Assembly: GCF_008360935.1 (NCBI RefSeq)
Contig: NZ_SRXO01000002.1
Coordinates: 1 to 64,000 of the forward strand
Reading direction: 5' to 3'
Source of the DNA: Siccirubricoccus phaeus
GTDB taxonomy: Bacteria; Pseudomonadota; Alphaproteobacteria; Acetobacterales; Acetobacteraceae
DNA length: 64,000 nt
Part shown: positions 51,892 to 61,025 of the stretch, piece by piece
Layout of the letters: the number at the start of each line of letters is the position of its first letter
How positions within the stretch are numbered: position 1 is the stretch's first letter
Translations under genes and position numbers: made by a program
Notes under the pieces: model-generated
The model's database searches: none
What the model was told of the DNA's origin: nothing
Seen by the model: the letters and a program-made list of their open reading frames with translations, nothing else

Positions 51892-52701
51892 TCACGCCAC
51901 GGACCAGCCGCCATCCAGCGGCAGCACCGCGCCGGTGATGTCCCGTCCTGCCTCGCTGCACAGGAAGGCCGCCATGGCGCCCACCGCCTCCGCCTGCACG
52001 AAGCGGCCGCTGGGCTGCTTCCCTGCCAGGAACTGCGCCTCCGCCGCCCCTCGGTCCAGCCCGCCCGCCGCCATGGCGGCCCGGATCCGCGCCTCGATAT
52101 TCGGCGTCAGGGTGGAGCCGGGGCAGAGCGCGTTGCAGGTGATGCCGCTCCTTGCCGTCTCCAGCGCCACGGCGCGGGTCAGCCCGATCAGCGCCGTCTT
52201 CGTCGTGACATAGCCGACGCGCCCGGCGGCGCCGATCAGCCCATAGATCGAGGACATGTTGATCACCCGCCCCCAGCCCCGCCGCCGCATCTCCGGCAGG
52301 CTGAGCCGCACCAGGTGGAAGGCTGCCGAGAGATTGACCGCGATATCCTCATCCCAGGCCTCCGGCGCCGTCTCCTCCACCGGGCCGAAATGCCGCGTCG
52401 CGGCGTTGTTCACCAGGATGTCGGGCGGCCCCGCCGCCTCGATCAGCCCGGCGATGGTGGCGGGATCCGCCAGCTCCGCCTGGTGGTAGAAGGCGCGGAC
52501 GCCAAGCGCCTCCACCGCCGCCAGGGCCGGCGCTGCCTCCGCCGGGGAGGCGAGGCCGTGCAGCCGGATGTCGCAGCCTGCGGCGGCCAGGGCCCGTGCC
52601 ACGGCAAGGCCGATACCGCCGGTGGAGCCGGTGACGAGGGCGGTGCGCCCGCGCAGCCCCGGTTCCGCCCAGGGGCTGGCGGTTTCTGGTAGCGGTAACA
52701 T
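51892..52701 (-). CDS. Short-chain dehydrogenase/reductase
   Basis: The product is 269 residues. The NAD(P) motif is TALVTGSTGGIGLAVARALA. NNAATRHFG, the catalytic Ser (INMSSIYGLIG) and YVTTK (Tyr-x3-Lys) follow, and the end AGRDITGAVLPLDGGW is typical of 3-hydroxyacyl/3-hydroxybutyrate-type SDRs. The length is normal. It is divergent from the Bug-type gene at 53,019, with inverted motifs between. Substrate unknown; a hydroxy acid intermediate of the local pathway is plausible. Confidence 0.92.
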   Translation of the reverse strand: MLPLPETASPWAEPGLRGRTALVTGSTGGIGLAVARALAAAGCDIRLHGLASPAEAAPALAAVEALGVRAFYHQAELADPATIAGLIEAAGPPDILVNNAATRHFGPVEETAPEAWDEDIAVNLSAAFHLVRLSLPEMRRRGWGRVINMSSIYGLIGAAGRVGYVTTKTALIGLTRAVALETARSGITCNALCPGSTLTPNIEARIRAAMAAGGLDRGAAEAQFLAGKQPSGRFVQAEAVGAMAAFLCSEAGRDITGAVLPLDGGWSVA

Positions 52702-53018
52702 AGGTGCACCCTAGGCCAGCCTCGGCCTCGCAAGCAATCGAAGCCTTATGGTCTTTACAGTTCCGACGGCGAGGATTACCGATACCACGAACCCGCGGCC
52801 CGCCGGCCGCGCCACGTCCAGGAAACCCTCATGCCGGCCCAAGCACGCCGCGCCCTGCCAGAGCTGGCCCTGACCACCGGCAAGCCCCCTTGCCCGGTCT
52901 CGCCGCGTGGCCTGCCCGCATGAGGGCGCCCATAATGCTGCGCCCCGACCGGCGCCGGACGGGGGTCCGACCGTCCGGCCCGGCCCCGGACGCAAAGGAC
53001 CATGGAGGACCGAGGCCC
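52702..53018. promoter_or_regulatory. Divergent promoter region with inverted motif
   Basis: About 320 bp separate the SDR gene from the Bug-type gene. GGTAGCGGTAA at 52,688-52,698 (in the SDR start) and TTACCGATACC at 52,776-52,786 form an inverted pair with one mismatch. They could bind the nearby LacI-type regulator, but this is weakly supported. The right part is GC-rich and holds the AGGACC/GGAGG-type ribosome site of the next gene. Confidence 0.35.
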
Positions 53019-53984
53019 ATGACCATCTCCCGCCGCCTCCTGCTCGGCACCGCAGCCGCCCTGCCGCTGGCCGTGCCGGCCCTCGCTGCCTTTCCGGAGC
53101 AGCCGGTGCGCGTCGTCGTGCCGTGGAATCCGGGCGGCCTCGCCGATATCCTGATGCGCGCGCTGGGGCCCGGCATGGGGCGGCTGCTCGGCCAGCCCGT
53201 GGTCATCGAGAACCGGGCCGGCGCGAATGGCGCGGTCGGCACCCAGGTCGTCGCCCGCTCCCCCGCGGATGGCCATACCCTCATCCTCGGCAATGCCGAG
53301 ACGCATGCCATCAACCCGCTGATCTATCCGAAGCTGGCCTATAACCCGGTGACGGAATTCACCCCGGTGACGACCTTCGCCAGCGGGCCCTTCGCCCTCA
53401 TCACCCGCCCCGGCCTGGGCCCGGAGACGCTGGACGCCTTCCTCGCCCTGGTCCGCCGCGAGCCGGGCAAGGTCAGCTTCGCCTCCTGGGGCATCGGCAG
53501 CACCTCGCACCTGGCGATGGAAGCGCTGATCAAGCAGGCGAAGGTGGAGATGCTGCACGTGCCCTTCACCGGCGCCGCGCCGGCGACCACGGCGCTGATC
53601 GCCGGGCAGGTGGATTGCATGTTCCTCAATGTCGGCCCGGCCGAGGCCGCAGCGCGCGACGGCAAGCCGAAGATCCTCGGCGTCGGCTCCCGCGCCCGCA
53701 TCCCGCAGCTCCCCAACACCGCCACCATGGCGGAGCTCGGCCTGCCGGTGGATGCGGCGAATTGGTTCGGCCTGCTCGGTCCCGCCCACCTGCCGGCGCC
53801 GGTCGCCGAGCGCATCGCCGCGGTGGTGGCGGAGACGCTGAAGAACGACCAGGTGCAGGAGATCTTCCGCGTCCAGGCGGCGTTGCCGGTGACGCAGACC
53901 CCTGCCGAGATGCAGGCCTTCCTGGCCGCGGACCGGGATCGCTGGGGCTCCGTGGTCAAGGACCTCGACATCCGGCTGGAATAG
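53019..53984 (+). CDS. Bug/TctC-family solute-binding protein (first)
   Basis: ATG 53,019 begins TISRRLLLGTAAALPLAVPA, an export signal ending ALAAF; GGAGG lies upstream. The 321-residue product has the tripartite-tricarboxylate receptor fold: FPEQPVRVVVPWNPGGLADI, GQPVVIENRAGANGAVGTQV and LHVPFTGAAPATTALIAGQV. It captures a carboxylate or related compound in the periplasm. No TctA/TctB membrane components are in the window. It leads a run with a dioxygenase, a second Bug protein and a ThDP enzyme. Confidence 0.93.
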   Translation: MTISRRLLLGTAAALPLAVPALAAFPEQPVRVVVPWNPGGLADILMRALGPGMGRLLGQPVVIENRAGANGAVGTQVVARSPADGHTLILGNAETHAINPLIYPKLAYNPVTEFTPVTTFASGPFALITRPGLGPETLDAFLALVRREPGKVSFASWGIGSTSHLAMEALIKQAKVEMLHVPFTGAAPATTALIAGQVDCMFLNVGPAEAAARDGKPKILGVGSRARIPQLPNTATMAELGLPVDAANWFGLLGPAHLPAPVAERIAAVVAETLKNDQVQEIFRVQAALPVTQTPAEMQAFLAADRDRWGSVVKDLDIRLE

Positions 53985-54018
53985 GACGGGCGATCCGAGA
54001 GAGGGAAGGGAGGAAGCG

Positions 54019-54924
54019 ATGTCGGAGAATCTCGTGACCCAGGGCGGGCTGCGCCTCACGCCCCTGACCCCCGTCTTCGCCGCGCGGGCGGAGGGGGTGG
54101 ATCTGCGGAAGCCGCTGACGCCGGCGCAGCAGGCGGCCATCAGCGCCGCCATGGACCGCTACGCCGTGCTGGTCTTCCCCGGCCAGCCCTTCGTGGATGA
54201 CGAGCAGCTCGCCTTCGGCCGCCAATTCGGCGAGATCGAGGAGACGCCCACCCTGGTGGACCAGGCACGCCGTCGCCTGGCCGACAACCAGGTGAACGAC
54301 ATCTCCAACCTCGGCGCCGACGGCAAGATCCTCGCCGCCGATGACCGGCGGCGGATGTTCAACCTCGGCAACCTGCTCTGGCACTCGGACAGCAGCTTCA
54401 AGCCGACGCCGGCGCATTGGTCCATGCTGAACGCCCGGGTCATCCCGCCCGAGGGCGGCGAGACGGAATTCGCCGATATGCGCGCCGCCTGGGATGCGCT
54501 GCCGGAGAAGATGAAGGCCCGGATCCGCGACCTCGTCACCGAGCATTCGCTGATCTACTCCCGCGCCCAGCTCGGCTTCGAGGCCTTCTCGCCGGAGGAG
54601 GTGGCGCGCTGCACGCCGGTGCCGCAGCGGCTGGTGCGGCGGCATCCCGGCTCCGGCCGGCTTTCGCTCTACCTCTCCGCCCATATCGGCGCCATCCAGG
54701 GCTGGCCGCGGCCGGAGGCGATGGCGCTGATCCGCGAGCTGACGGAATTCGCCACCCAGCCGCGCTTCGTCTACAGCCATGGCTGGTCGGTAGGCGATCT
54801 GGTGGTGTGGGACAACCGCTGCACCATGCATCGCGGCCGGCCCTATGAGGACAAGATCTGGCCGCGCGACATGCGGCGGGTGACGCTGAAGGATTGCGCC
54901 CCGACGCTCGAACAGGCGGCCTGA
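54019..54924 (+). CDS. TauD/TfdA-family 2-oxoglutarate dioxygenase
   Basis: The 301-residue enzyme has GGGAGGAAG before the ATG. The Fe(II) site is WHSDSSF (His122, Asp124) with distal His271 in WDNRCTMHRG, and the 2-oxoglutarate-binding Arg is in MRRVTL. This matches the TauD/TfdA group, which oxidises sulfonates, 2,4-D or similar small acids with decarboxylation of 2-oxoglutarate. It overlaps no gene but is 4 bp from the next, so the run is one operon. The substrate is presumably the compound bound by one of the Bug proteins. Confidence 0.92.
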   Translation: MSENLVTQGGLRLTPLTPVFAARAEGVDLRKPLTPAQQAAISAAMDRYAVLVFPGQPFVDDEQLAFGRQFGEIEETPTLVDQARRRLADNQVNDISNLGADGKILAADDRRRMFNLGNLLWHSDSSFKPTPAHWSMLNARVIPPEGGETEFADMRAAWDALPEKMKARIRDLVTEHSLIYSRAQLGFEAFSPEEVARCTPVPQRLVRRHPGSGRLSLYLSAHIGAIQGWPRPEAMALIRELTEFATQPRFVYSHGWSVGDLVVWDNRCTMHRGRPYEDKIWPRDMRRVTLKDCAPTLEQAA

Positions 54925-54928
54925 GCCG

Positions 54929-55897
54929 ATGCGCCGCCTGCTGCTGGCCCTGCTGCTGGCCCCTGTGGCGGCGGGCGCCCAGGGACAGACCGCGGGTTAC
55001 CCGGACCGGCCGATCCGCCTGATCGTCGCGACGGCGGCCGGCGGCGCTTCGGACATCCTCGCCCGCCAGGTCGGCGCCAAGCTCGGCGAGGTGCTGGGCC
55101 AGCAGATCGTCGTGGACCCCCGCCCCGGCGCCAATGGCAACATCGCCGCCGTCGCCGCCGCCCGGTCGGCGCCCGATGGCTATACGCTGATGATGGGCAC
55201 CATCGGCGCCATGGCGGTGAACCCCGCCATCTACCGCGACCCCGGCTACGACCCGGCGCGGGATTTCGAGGCGGTGGCGCGGCTGGTGCGGTTCGCGAAT
55301 ATCCTCGTCGTCCACCCGTCCAACCCATCCCACACCATGGCGGAGTTCATCGCCTGGGCGCGGACGCGGCCGGCCGGGGCGAACACCTATGGCTCGCCGG
55401 GCAATGGCGGCTCGCCGCACCTCGCCATGGTGGTCTTCGCCCGCATGGCCGGCCTCCAGATGGAGCACGTGCCCTATCGCGGCGCGGCGCCGGCGCTGAA
55501 CGACCTCGTCGCCGGCAACCTCACCGCCGCCTTCAGCGACCCGCTGCTGACCCTGCCGCAGATCAAGGACGGGCGGGTGCGGGCGCTGGCGGTCAGCGGC
55601 CCGCGCCGGCTGGCGGCGGCGCCGGAGATCCCGACCGTCGCGGAGGCCGGGCTGCCCGGCTACGAGGTGACGGGCTGGCTCGGCATCGTCGCCCCGCGCG
55701 GCGTGCCGGCGCCGATCGTCACCCGGCTGAATGCCGAGCTGAACCGCATCGTGCAGGAGCCGGAGATGACGGCGCGGCTGGCCAGCCAGGGCGCCGAGGT
55801 GACCACCGGCACCCCCGTCGAATTCCAGGACTACATCCACAGCGAGATCCGCCGCTGGGCCGAGGTCACGCGCGAGGCAGGGATCCAGGCCGAATGA
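54929..55897 (+). CDS. Bug/TctC-family solute-binding protein (second)
   Basis: The product has 322 residues with signal RRLLLALLLAPVAAGAQ. The fold motifs are PDRPIRLIVATAAGGASDIL, GQQIVVDPRPGANGNIA, and MEHVPYRGAAPALNDLVAGN. It is a paralogue of the protein at 53,019. It overlaps the ThDP-enzyme gene by 4 bp. Two different receptors in one operon suggest either two ligands or a sensor and a transport receptor. Confidence 0.93.
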   Translation: MRRLLLALLLAPVAAGAQGQTAGYPDRPIRLIVATAAGGASDILARQVGAKLGEVLGQQIVVDPRPGANGNIAAVAAARSAPDGYTLMMGTIGAMAVNPAIYRDPGYDPARDFEAVARLVRFANILVVHPSNPSHTMAEFIAWARTRPAGANTYGSPGNGGSPHLAMVVFARMAGLQMEHVPYRGAAPALNDLVAGNLTAAFSDPLLTLPQIKDGRVRALAVSGPRRLAAAPEIPTVAEAGLPGYEVTGWLGIVAPRGVPAPIVTRLNAELNRIVQEPEMTARLASQGAEVTTGTPVEFQDYIHSEIRRWAEVTREAGIQAE

Positions 55898-57504
55898 GCG
55901 ATACCATCATCGAGGCGCTGGCCGCGCGGCTGGCGGCGCATGGCGTCCGCCGCTTCTTCGGCGTGCCCGGCGGCGATTGCAGCCTGGACCTGATTGAGGC
56001 GGCGGCGCGGCACGGCATCGAATTCGTGGTGACGCGGACGGAAACGGCGGGCGCCATCATGGCCGCTGCCACCGCCCAGCTCACCGGCGCGCCGGGCGTG
56101 CTGATGACGACGCGCGGGCCGGGCCTCGCCAATGCGGTGAACGGCATCGCCGCAGCGAAGCTGGACCGGGCGCCGCTGCTGGTGCTGGCGGATGGGCATG
56201 AGCCGCACCAGGCCCATGCCAGCCACCAGCGCTTCGACCAGGCTGCGGTGCTGCGCCCGCTGGTGAAGGCCGAGAGCTGGCTGGCCGAGGCCGATCCGCT
56301 GGCCGAGATCGAGGCGCTGATCGCCACCGCCTGCACGCCGCCGCAAGGGCCTGTGTACGTCGAGCTGGTCGGCCAGCGCATCCGTGCGCCTCTGCCGGCC
56401 GTCGCCACGGCCGCGCCGCCGCCCGTCGCCCCGCCTACCCCCGGGCCGGAGGCGGTGGCGGCGGCCGAGGCGTTGCTGCGCGCCGCCCGGCGACCCGTCA
56501 TCATCGCCGGGCTGCAGGCCGCGGAGCCCGGCGCGGCCGCCGCCCTGCGCCGCCTGGCCCGGGCCTGGGGCGCGCCGGTGCTCGCCACCTACATGGCCAA
56601 GGGCGCCTTCCCGGATACCGACGAGCTGGCCGTCGGCCCCTTCATCGCCGGCGCGGCAGAGGACGCGCTGCTGCGCGCGGCGGATGCCATCCTGCTGTTC
56701 GGCACCGATCCGATCGAATTCCTGCCGACGCCCTGGCGCTACAAGGCGCCCACGGTGATGCTGACCACCCATGGCTTCGACCGCGAATTCCACCCCTGGG
56801 CGGCGGAGGTGGTCGGCAGCCTGCCCGACAGCGCCGGGCTGCTGGAAGGCGCGGTGACGCCGGGCGGCTGGAGCCGGGACGAGATCGCCACGCAGCGCGC
56901 CGCCATGCAGGCGGCGGCACGCACCGGTACGGCCTCGCGCGGCGTCTCGCCGCATGCGCTGGTGGATGCGGTCGTCGCTGCGGCGCCTGCCGGCGCGCGC
57001 ATCGCGGTGGATGCGGGCGCGCATATGCTGCCGGTCATGGCGCTATGGCCGGCCGAGATGCCGCACGGCGCGCTGATCTCGCGCGGCCTGGCCACCATGG
57101 GCGGGGCGCTGCCTTCGGCGATCGGCGCCTGCCTGGCGGAGCCGGAGCGGCCCGTGGTCGCCTTCACCGGCGATGGCGGGCTGATGATGTGCCTGGCGGA
57201 GCTGGCGACGGCGGTGCAGGCGGGCTGCCGCAAGCTGGTGACGGTGGTGTTCAACGACGCCGCCATGGCGATGATCGAGGTGAAGCAGCGGCGGCGGCAA
57301 TTCCCGGCGCGCGGCATGGAGTATGGCAGCGCGGATTTCGCCGCCGCGGCCGCTGCCTTCGGCTGGCTCGGCCTGCGGGTGACGGGGCCGGAGGCGCTGG
57401 TGGGGGCGCTGCGCGAAGCCTTCGCGGCGGACCGGCCTGCGCTGGTGGATGTGGCGGTGGACCGCGAGGCCTATCACACACTGCTGCCGGCGTTGCGCGG
57501 GTAG
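55894..57504 (+). CDS. ThDP-dependent enzyme, acetolactate-synthase-like
   Basis: The product is 536 residues. The N-terminal Pyr domain has RFFGVPGGDCSLDLIEAAAR and the likely proton-relay Glu in TRTETAGAIMAAA. The middle domain follows. The C-terminal PP domain has the ThDP/Mg motif FTGDGGLMMCLAELATAVQA with VVFNDAAMAMI. It belongs to the acetolactate-synthase/benzoylformate-decarboxylase superfamily but is not a clear ilvB. In this operon it may decarboxylate or ligate a 2-oxo acid formed after the dioxygenase step. The start overlaps the Bug gene. Confidence 0.9.
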   Translation: MSDTIIEALAARLAAHGVRRFFGVPGGDCSLDLIEAAARHGIEFVVTRTETAGAIMAAATAQLTGAPGVLMTTRGPGLANAVNGIAAAKLDRAPLLVLADGHEPHQAHASHQRFDQAAVLRPLVKAESWLAEADPLAEIEALIATACTPPQGPVYVELVGQRIRAPLPAVATAAPPPVAPPTPGPEAVAAAEALLRAARRPVIIAGLQAAEPGAAAALRRLARAWGAPVLATYMAKGAFPDTDELAVGPFIAGAAEDALLRAADAILLFGTDPIEFLPTPWRYKAPTVMLTTHGFDREFHPWAAEVVGSLPDSAGLLEGAVTPGGWSRDEIATQRAAMQAAARTGTASRGVSPHALVDAVVAAAPAGARIAVDAGAHMLPVMALWPAEMPHGALISRGLATMGGALPSAIGACLAEPERPVVAFTGDGGLMMCLAELATAVQAGCRKLVTVVFNDAAMAMIEVKQRRRQFPARGMEYGSADFAAAAAAFGWLGLRVTGPEALVGALREAFAADRPALVDVAVDREAYHTLLPALRG

Positions 57505-57532
57505 AGGTTGGGGACTTCGTCGCCAAGCCCTT

Positions 57533-57727
57533 AGCAGGGGCTCTGCCCCTACATCCCGCCGGGGGCAAGAGCTTGCCCCCGGACCCCGCCGTGAGTCTGC
57601 TGGTTCGACCGTCGCGCAGAAAAACGAATGCCGGGGTCCGGGGAGGCGCTCGCCTCCCCGGCGGGGTCCAGGGGGTAGAGCCCCTGGCGGGGGTGCAGGG
57701 GGCAGCGCCCCCTGCCGGCGGAGCCCC
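57533..57727. repeat. GC-rich palindromic intergenic repeat, copy B
   Basis: Dyads such as CAGGGGCTCTGCCCCT, GGGGGCAAGAGCTTGCCCCC, and GGGGAGGCGCTCGCCTCCCC follow each other, with the same order and core sequence as copy A at 51,686. It lies between two convergent genes, the ThDP enzyme and the large oxidoreductase subunit, and could serve as a terminator for both. Confidence 0.75.
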
Positions 57728-59974
57728 CTACACCAACAACTTCTCGATCGCGATCGGAAAGCGCCGCACCCGCACGCCCGTCGCATGCCACACCGCATTC
57801 GCCACCGCGCCGGCCGTGCCGGTGATGCCGATCTCGCCCACCCCCTTGATGCCGAGCGGGTTCACATGCGGGTCGTGCTCCTCGACCAGGATCGCCTCCA
57901 GCGACGGCACATCGGCATTCACCGGCACATGGTACTCGCCGAGATTGGCGTTCATCACCCGGCCGCTGCACTTGTCCATCACCGCCTGCTCATGCAGGGC
58001 GAAGGAGACGCCCCAGATCATCCCGCCATAATACTGGCTCCGCACCAGCCGGGGATTGACGATGCGCCCGGCGGCGAAGGCGCCGACCAGGCGCGTGGCG
58101 CGGATCTGCCCGAGCTCGGGATCGATCTTCACCTCGGCGAAGACCGCGCCATGCGAATGGGTCGCATAATGCTCCGGCACCGCTGGGTCCATCGCGCCGG
58201 TGCCCCGCCCTTCGATCTCGGCAAGGCCAGCCCGTGTCAGGATGTCGGCATAGCTTTCGCCCCGGCTTTCGTCGTCGCGCCGCAGCAGCCGGCCGTTGCG
58301 CGCCACCACGCCCATATTGCCGGCGCCGAAGAGCGGCGAGCGCTGATCCGCCATGGCCAGCTCCGTCAGCTTCGCAATGGCGTCCGCGCCGGCATGGTGC
58401 AGGGCGATGCCGGCCGTCGCGGTGTGGGAGGACCCGCCGGCGATGCCGGCATCCGGCAGCCGGGAATCACCGGAGCGGAACTCCACCTGGTCGATCTCGA
58501 GGCCGAGGCTGTCGGCGGCGAGCTGGGCAAGGGCGGTCCAGGCGCCCTGCCCCATGTCATGCGCCCCGGTCTCGGCCAGGGCGGTGCCGTCGCGCCGGAT
58601 GACCGCCCGCGCCTGGCCCTGGAACATCAGCGCCGGGAAGGTCGCGGTGCCGAGCCCCCAGCCGACCAGCAGCCCGTTCTCGTCGCGCATCTGCCGCGGC
58701 TGCAGGGGCCGCCCGGCCCAGCCGAAGCGCGCCACGCCCTGCGCATAGCATTCGCGCAGCGCCTTGGAGGAGAAGGGCTTGCCGGACATCGGCTCGACCT
58801 CCGCGTAATTCCTCAGGCGGAACTCCAGCGGGTCCATGCCGCATTCCAGCGCCATTTCGTCGATCGCGCTTTCCAGCGCGATGCTGCCGCTCGCCTCGCC
58901 CGGCGCCCGCATGAAAAGCGGCGTGCCGGTGTCCAGCCGCACCGCGTCATAGGTGGTGGCGATGGCAGGCGCGGCGTAGAGGGTGTGCGAGACGCTGGCC
59001 GCCGGCTCAAGGAAGTCATCGAAGCGGCTGGTCGCGGTGCGGACATGGTGGTGCAGCGCGGTCAGCCCGCCATCCTCTCCGGCGCCGAGGCGGAGCGTCT
59101 GCCGCGTCGGCCCGCGATGGCCGACCGGCCCGTACATCTGCTCCCGCCGCAGCACCAGCTTCACCGGCCGGCCGACCAGCCGCGCGGCGAGGATGCCGAG
59201 GACCTGCGGCCCGGAGATCACCCCCTTGGAGCCGAAGCCGCCGCCGAGGAAGGGGCTGCGGATATGGATGTTCTCCGGCGGCAGGCCGAGCAGGCCCGCG
59301 ATCCGCTCCTGCGCCCAGGCCAGGCCCTGGCTCGGCGTGTCCACGGTGAGCCGGTCGCCCTCCCAGGCGGCGACGATGGCGTGTGGCTCCATGGCGTTGT
59401 GGTACTGCGCCGGCGTCTCGTAGGTGGCCTCGACCCGCCGCTCCGCCGCGGCGAGCCCGGCCTCGACATCGCCATGCCGCGCCTCGGCCGGCGCCCCGGG
59501 GCCGACCATCTGGGGGATGAAGACGTCGCTCGCGTCGAGCCCGGTCTCCACTGCCTCGGCCTCGTAGCGCGGCGCGAGCAGGGCGGCGCCCTCGGTCGCG
59601 GCCTCCAGCGTCTCCGCGATCACCACGGCGATGGGCTGCCCGGCATAGCGGACGCGGTCATCCTGCAGCGCCTCCATGCGGAAGACGAAGGGACCGTTCT
59701 TGTCATCCGGGTCCTGCGCCAGCGGCGGGCGGTTGGCGGGGGTCATCACCTCCACCACGCCAGGATGCGCCCTGGCCGCGGCGACATCCAGCGCGGCGAC
59801 GCGGCCGCGGGCGATGCTGCTGACGGCGAGCGCCGCATGCAGCATCCCGGGCGGGTGGTTGTCGGCGGCGTAGCGGGCCTGGCCCGTCACCTTCAGCACG
59901 CCGTCGCGGCGGGTGAGCGGCTGGCCGATGCTGGAGCCGTGCCGGACATGGGTGGCGCTTGCGGTCTCAGCCAT
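57728..59974 (-). CDS. Molybdopterin-binding subunit of a PaoC-like aldehyde oxidoreductase
   Basis: The frame extends to 60,241, but ATG 59,974 (MAETASATHVRHGSSIGQPL) is the proper start (748 residues). The Moco-binding loops include FLGGGFGSKG, AHDMGQGAWTALAQLAADSL and AGGSSHTATAG. The catalytic Glu lies in IKGVGEIGITGTAGAVANAV, as in xanthine oxidase-family enzymes of the PaoC/YagR branch. It takes up the hydroxylation or aldehyde-oxidation step with the two subunits encoded upstream. It overlaps the FAD subunit by 8 bp. Confidence 0.92.
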   Translation of the reverse strand: MAETASATHVRHGSSIGQPLTRRDGVLKVTGQARYAADNHPPGMLHAALAVSSIARGRVAALDVAAARAHPGVVEVMTPANRPPLAQDPDDKNGPFVFRMEALQDDRVRYAGQPIAVVIAETLEAATEGAALLAPRYEAEAVETGLDASDVFIPQMVGPGAPAEARHGDVEAGLAAAERRVEATYETPAQYHNAMEPHAIVAAWEGDRLTVDTPSQGLAWAQERIAGLLGLPPENIHIRSPFLGGGFGSKGVISGPQVLGILAARLVGRPVKLVLRREQMYGPVGHRGPTRQTLRLGAGEDGGLTALHHHVRTATSRFDDFLEPAASVSHTLYAAPAIATTYDAVRLDTGTPLFMRAPGEASGSIALESAIDEMALECGMDPLEFRLRNYAEVEPMSGKPFSSKALRECYAQGVARFGWAGRPLQPRQMRDENGLLVGWGLGTATFPALMFQGQARAVIRRDGTALAETGAHDMGQGAWTALAQLAADSLGLEIDQVEFRSGDSRLPDAGIAGGSSHTATAGIALHHAGADAIAKLTELAMADQRSPLFGAGNMGVVARNGRLLRRDDESRGESYADILTRAGLAEIEGRGTGAMDPAVPEHYATHSHGAVFAEVKIDPELGQIRATRLVGAFAAGRIVNPRLVRSQYYGGMIWGVSFALHEQAVMDKCSGRVMNANLGEYHVPVNADVPSLEAILVEEHDPHVNPLGIKGVGEIGITGTAGAVANAVWHATGVRVRRFPIAIEKLLV

Positions 59975-61025
59975 GGAGAGGAGCTCCCGGAACAGGGGCG
60001 AAGGGAGAGGCGGGCAGCGCCGGCAGCCTCTCGGGCGTGCCGATGGCGGCCAGCGCCAGGGCGCGCGCCGCGATGCGGCGGGCGAGCTCGATCTTGAATT
60101 CATTGTCGCCGGAGGGCGTGGCCTCGGCGAGCGCCGCCTCCGCCGCGCGCCGGAAGCTCGCCGCATCCGGGCGGGCGCCGGCCAGCGCGGCTTCTGCAGC
60201 GCGGGCGCGCCAGGGCTTGGCCGCGACGCCACCCAGGGCAAGCCGCGCCTCGGCGATGACGCCCTGCTCGATGCGCAGCCCCGCCGCGGCGGAGACCACG
60301 GCGAAGGCGTAGGAGGTGCGCTCGCGCAGCTTCACGTAGCGGGCATGCGCGGCGAAGCGCGCAGCCTCGGCCGGCAGGCGCAGCGCCACCACCAGCTCGC
60401 CCGGCGCCAGCACGCTTTCGCGCTCCGGCGTTTCGCCCGGCAGCAGGTGGAATTCCTCGAGCGGCACCTCGCGGCGCCCGGCCTGGCCCTCGATCTCCAC
60501 CACCGCGCCGAGCGCGGCCAGCGGCACGCAGAAATCCGAGGGATGCGTGGCAATGCAGCGCTCGCTCCAGCCCAGCACAGCGTGCAGCCGGTTCTCGCCG
60601 CCGCGCGCATCGCAGCCCGCGCCGGGCGCACGCTTGTTGCAGGCGCTGGCGGGGTCATAGAAATAGGCGCAGCGCGTCCGTTGCAGCAAATTGCCGCCCA
60701 CCGTCGCGGCATTGCGGAGCTGGGCGGAGGCGCCGGAGAGCAGCGCCTCCGCCACTGCCGGGAAGCGGCGGCTGAACTCCGGATGATAGGCGAGATCGGC
60801 GTTGCGCACCCGGGCGCCGATCCGCGCGCCGCCATCCGGCAGCAGCTCGATCCGGTCGAGCCCGGGCAGGCCGCCGAGATCCACCAGCCTTGCGGGGCGG
60901 ACCACATCGCCCTTCATCAGATCCAGCAGATTGGTGCCGGAGGCGAGGTAGGCGCTGCCCGGCTGCGCCGCGGCAGCGATCGCCTCGGCGATGCTGGCCG
61001 GGCGGAGATAGTCGAAGCGGTTCAT
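59967..61025 (-). CDS. FAD-binding subunit with extra FeS insert, PaoB-like
   Basis: ATG 61,025 overlaps the stop of the 2Fe-2S subunit; the longer frame to 61,220 is a shadow. The 352-residue protein has FAD motifs SAYLASGTNLLDLMKG and LRNAATVGGNLLQRT. It carries an insertion with four Cys (RCAYFYD…CNKR…GCDARGGENR…ERCIATHPSD) that in PaoB/YagS binds a [4Fe-4S] cluster. It passes electrons between the other two subunits. The insert places the complex in the PaoABC group rather than in classic xanthine dehydrogenases. Confidence 0.92.
   Translation of the reverse strand: MNRFDYLRPASIAEAIAAAAQPGSAYLASGTNLLDLMKGDVVRPARLVDLGGLPGLDRIELLPDGGARIGARVRNADLAYHPEFSRRFPAVAEALLSGASAQLRNAATVGGNLLQRTRCAYFYDPASACNKRAPGAGCDARGGENRLHAVLGWSERCIATHPSDFCVPLAALGAVVEIEGQAGRREVPLEEFHLLPGETPERESVLAPGELVVALRLPAEAARFAAHARYVKLRERTSYAFAVVSAAAGLRIEQGVIAEARLALGGVAAKPWRARAAEAALAGARPDAASFRRAAEAALAEATPSGDNEFKIELARRIAARALALAAIGTPERLPALPASPFAPVPGAPLHG

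Noticed and set aside
51662-51961. A 100-residue N-terminal extension of the LacI regulator
   Set aside because: The extension is the translation of a palindromic repeat and overlaps the SDR gene end. LacI proteins begin at the helix-turn-helix.
57449-60097. An 882-residue plus-strand frame opposite the molybdenum subunit
   Set aside because: It is low-complexity and His/Arg-rich, as expected of antisense frames in GC-rich DNA; the minus strand encodes a clear PaoC-like protein.
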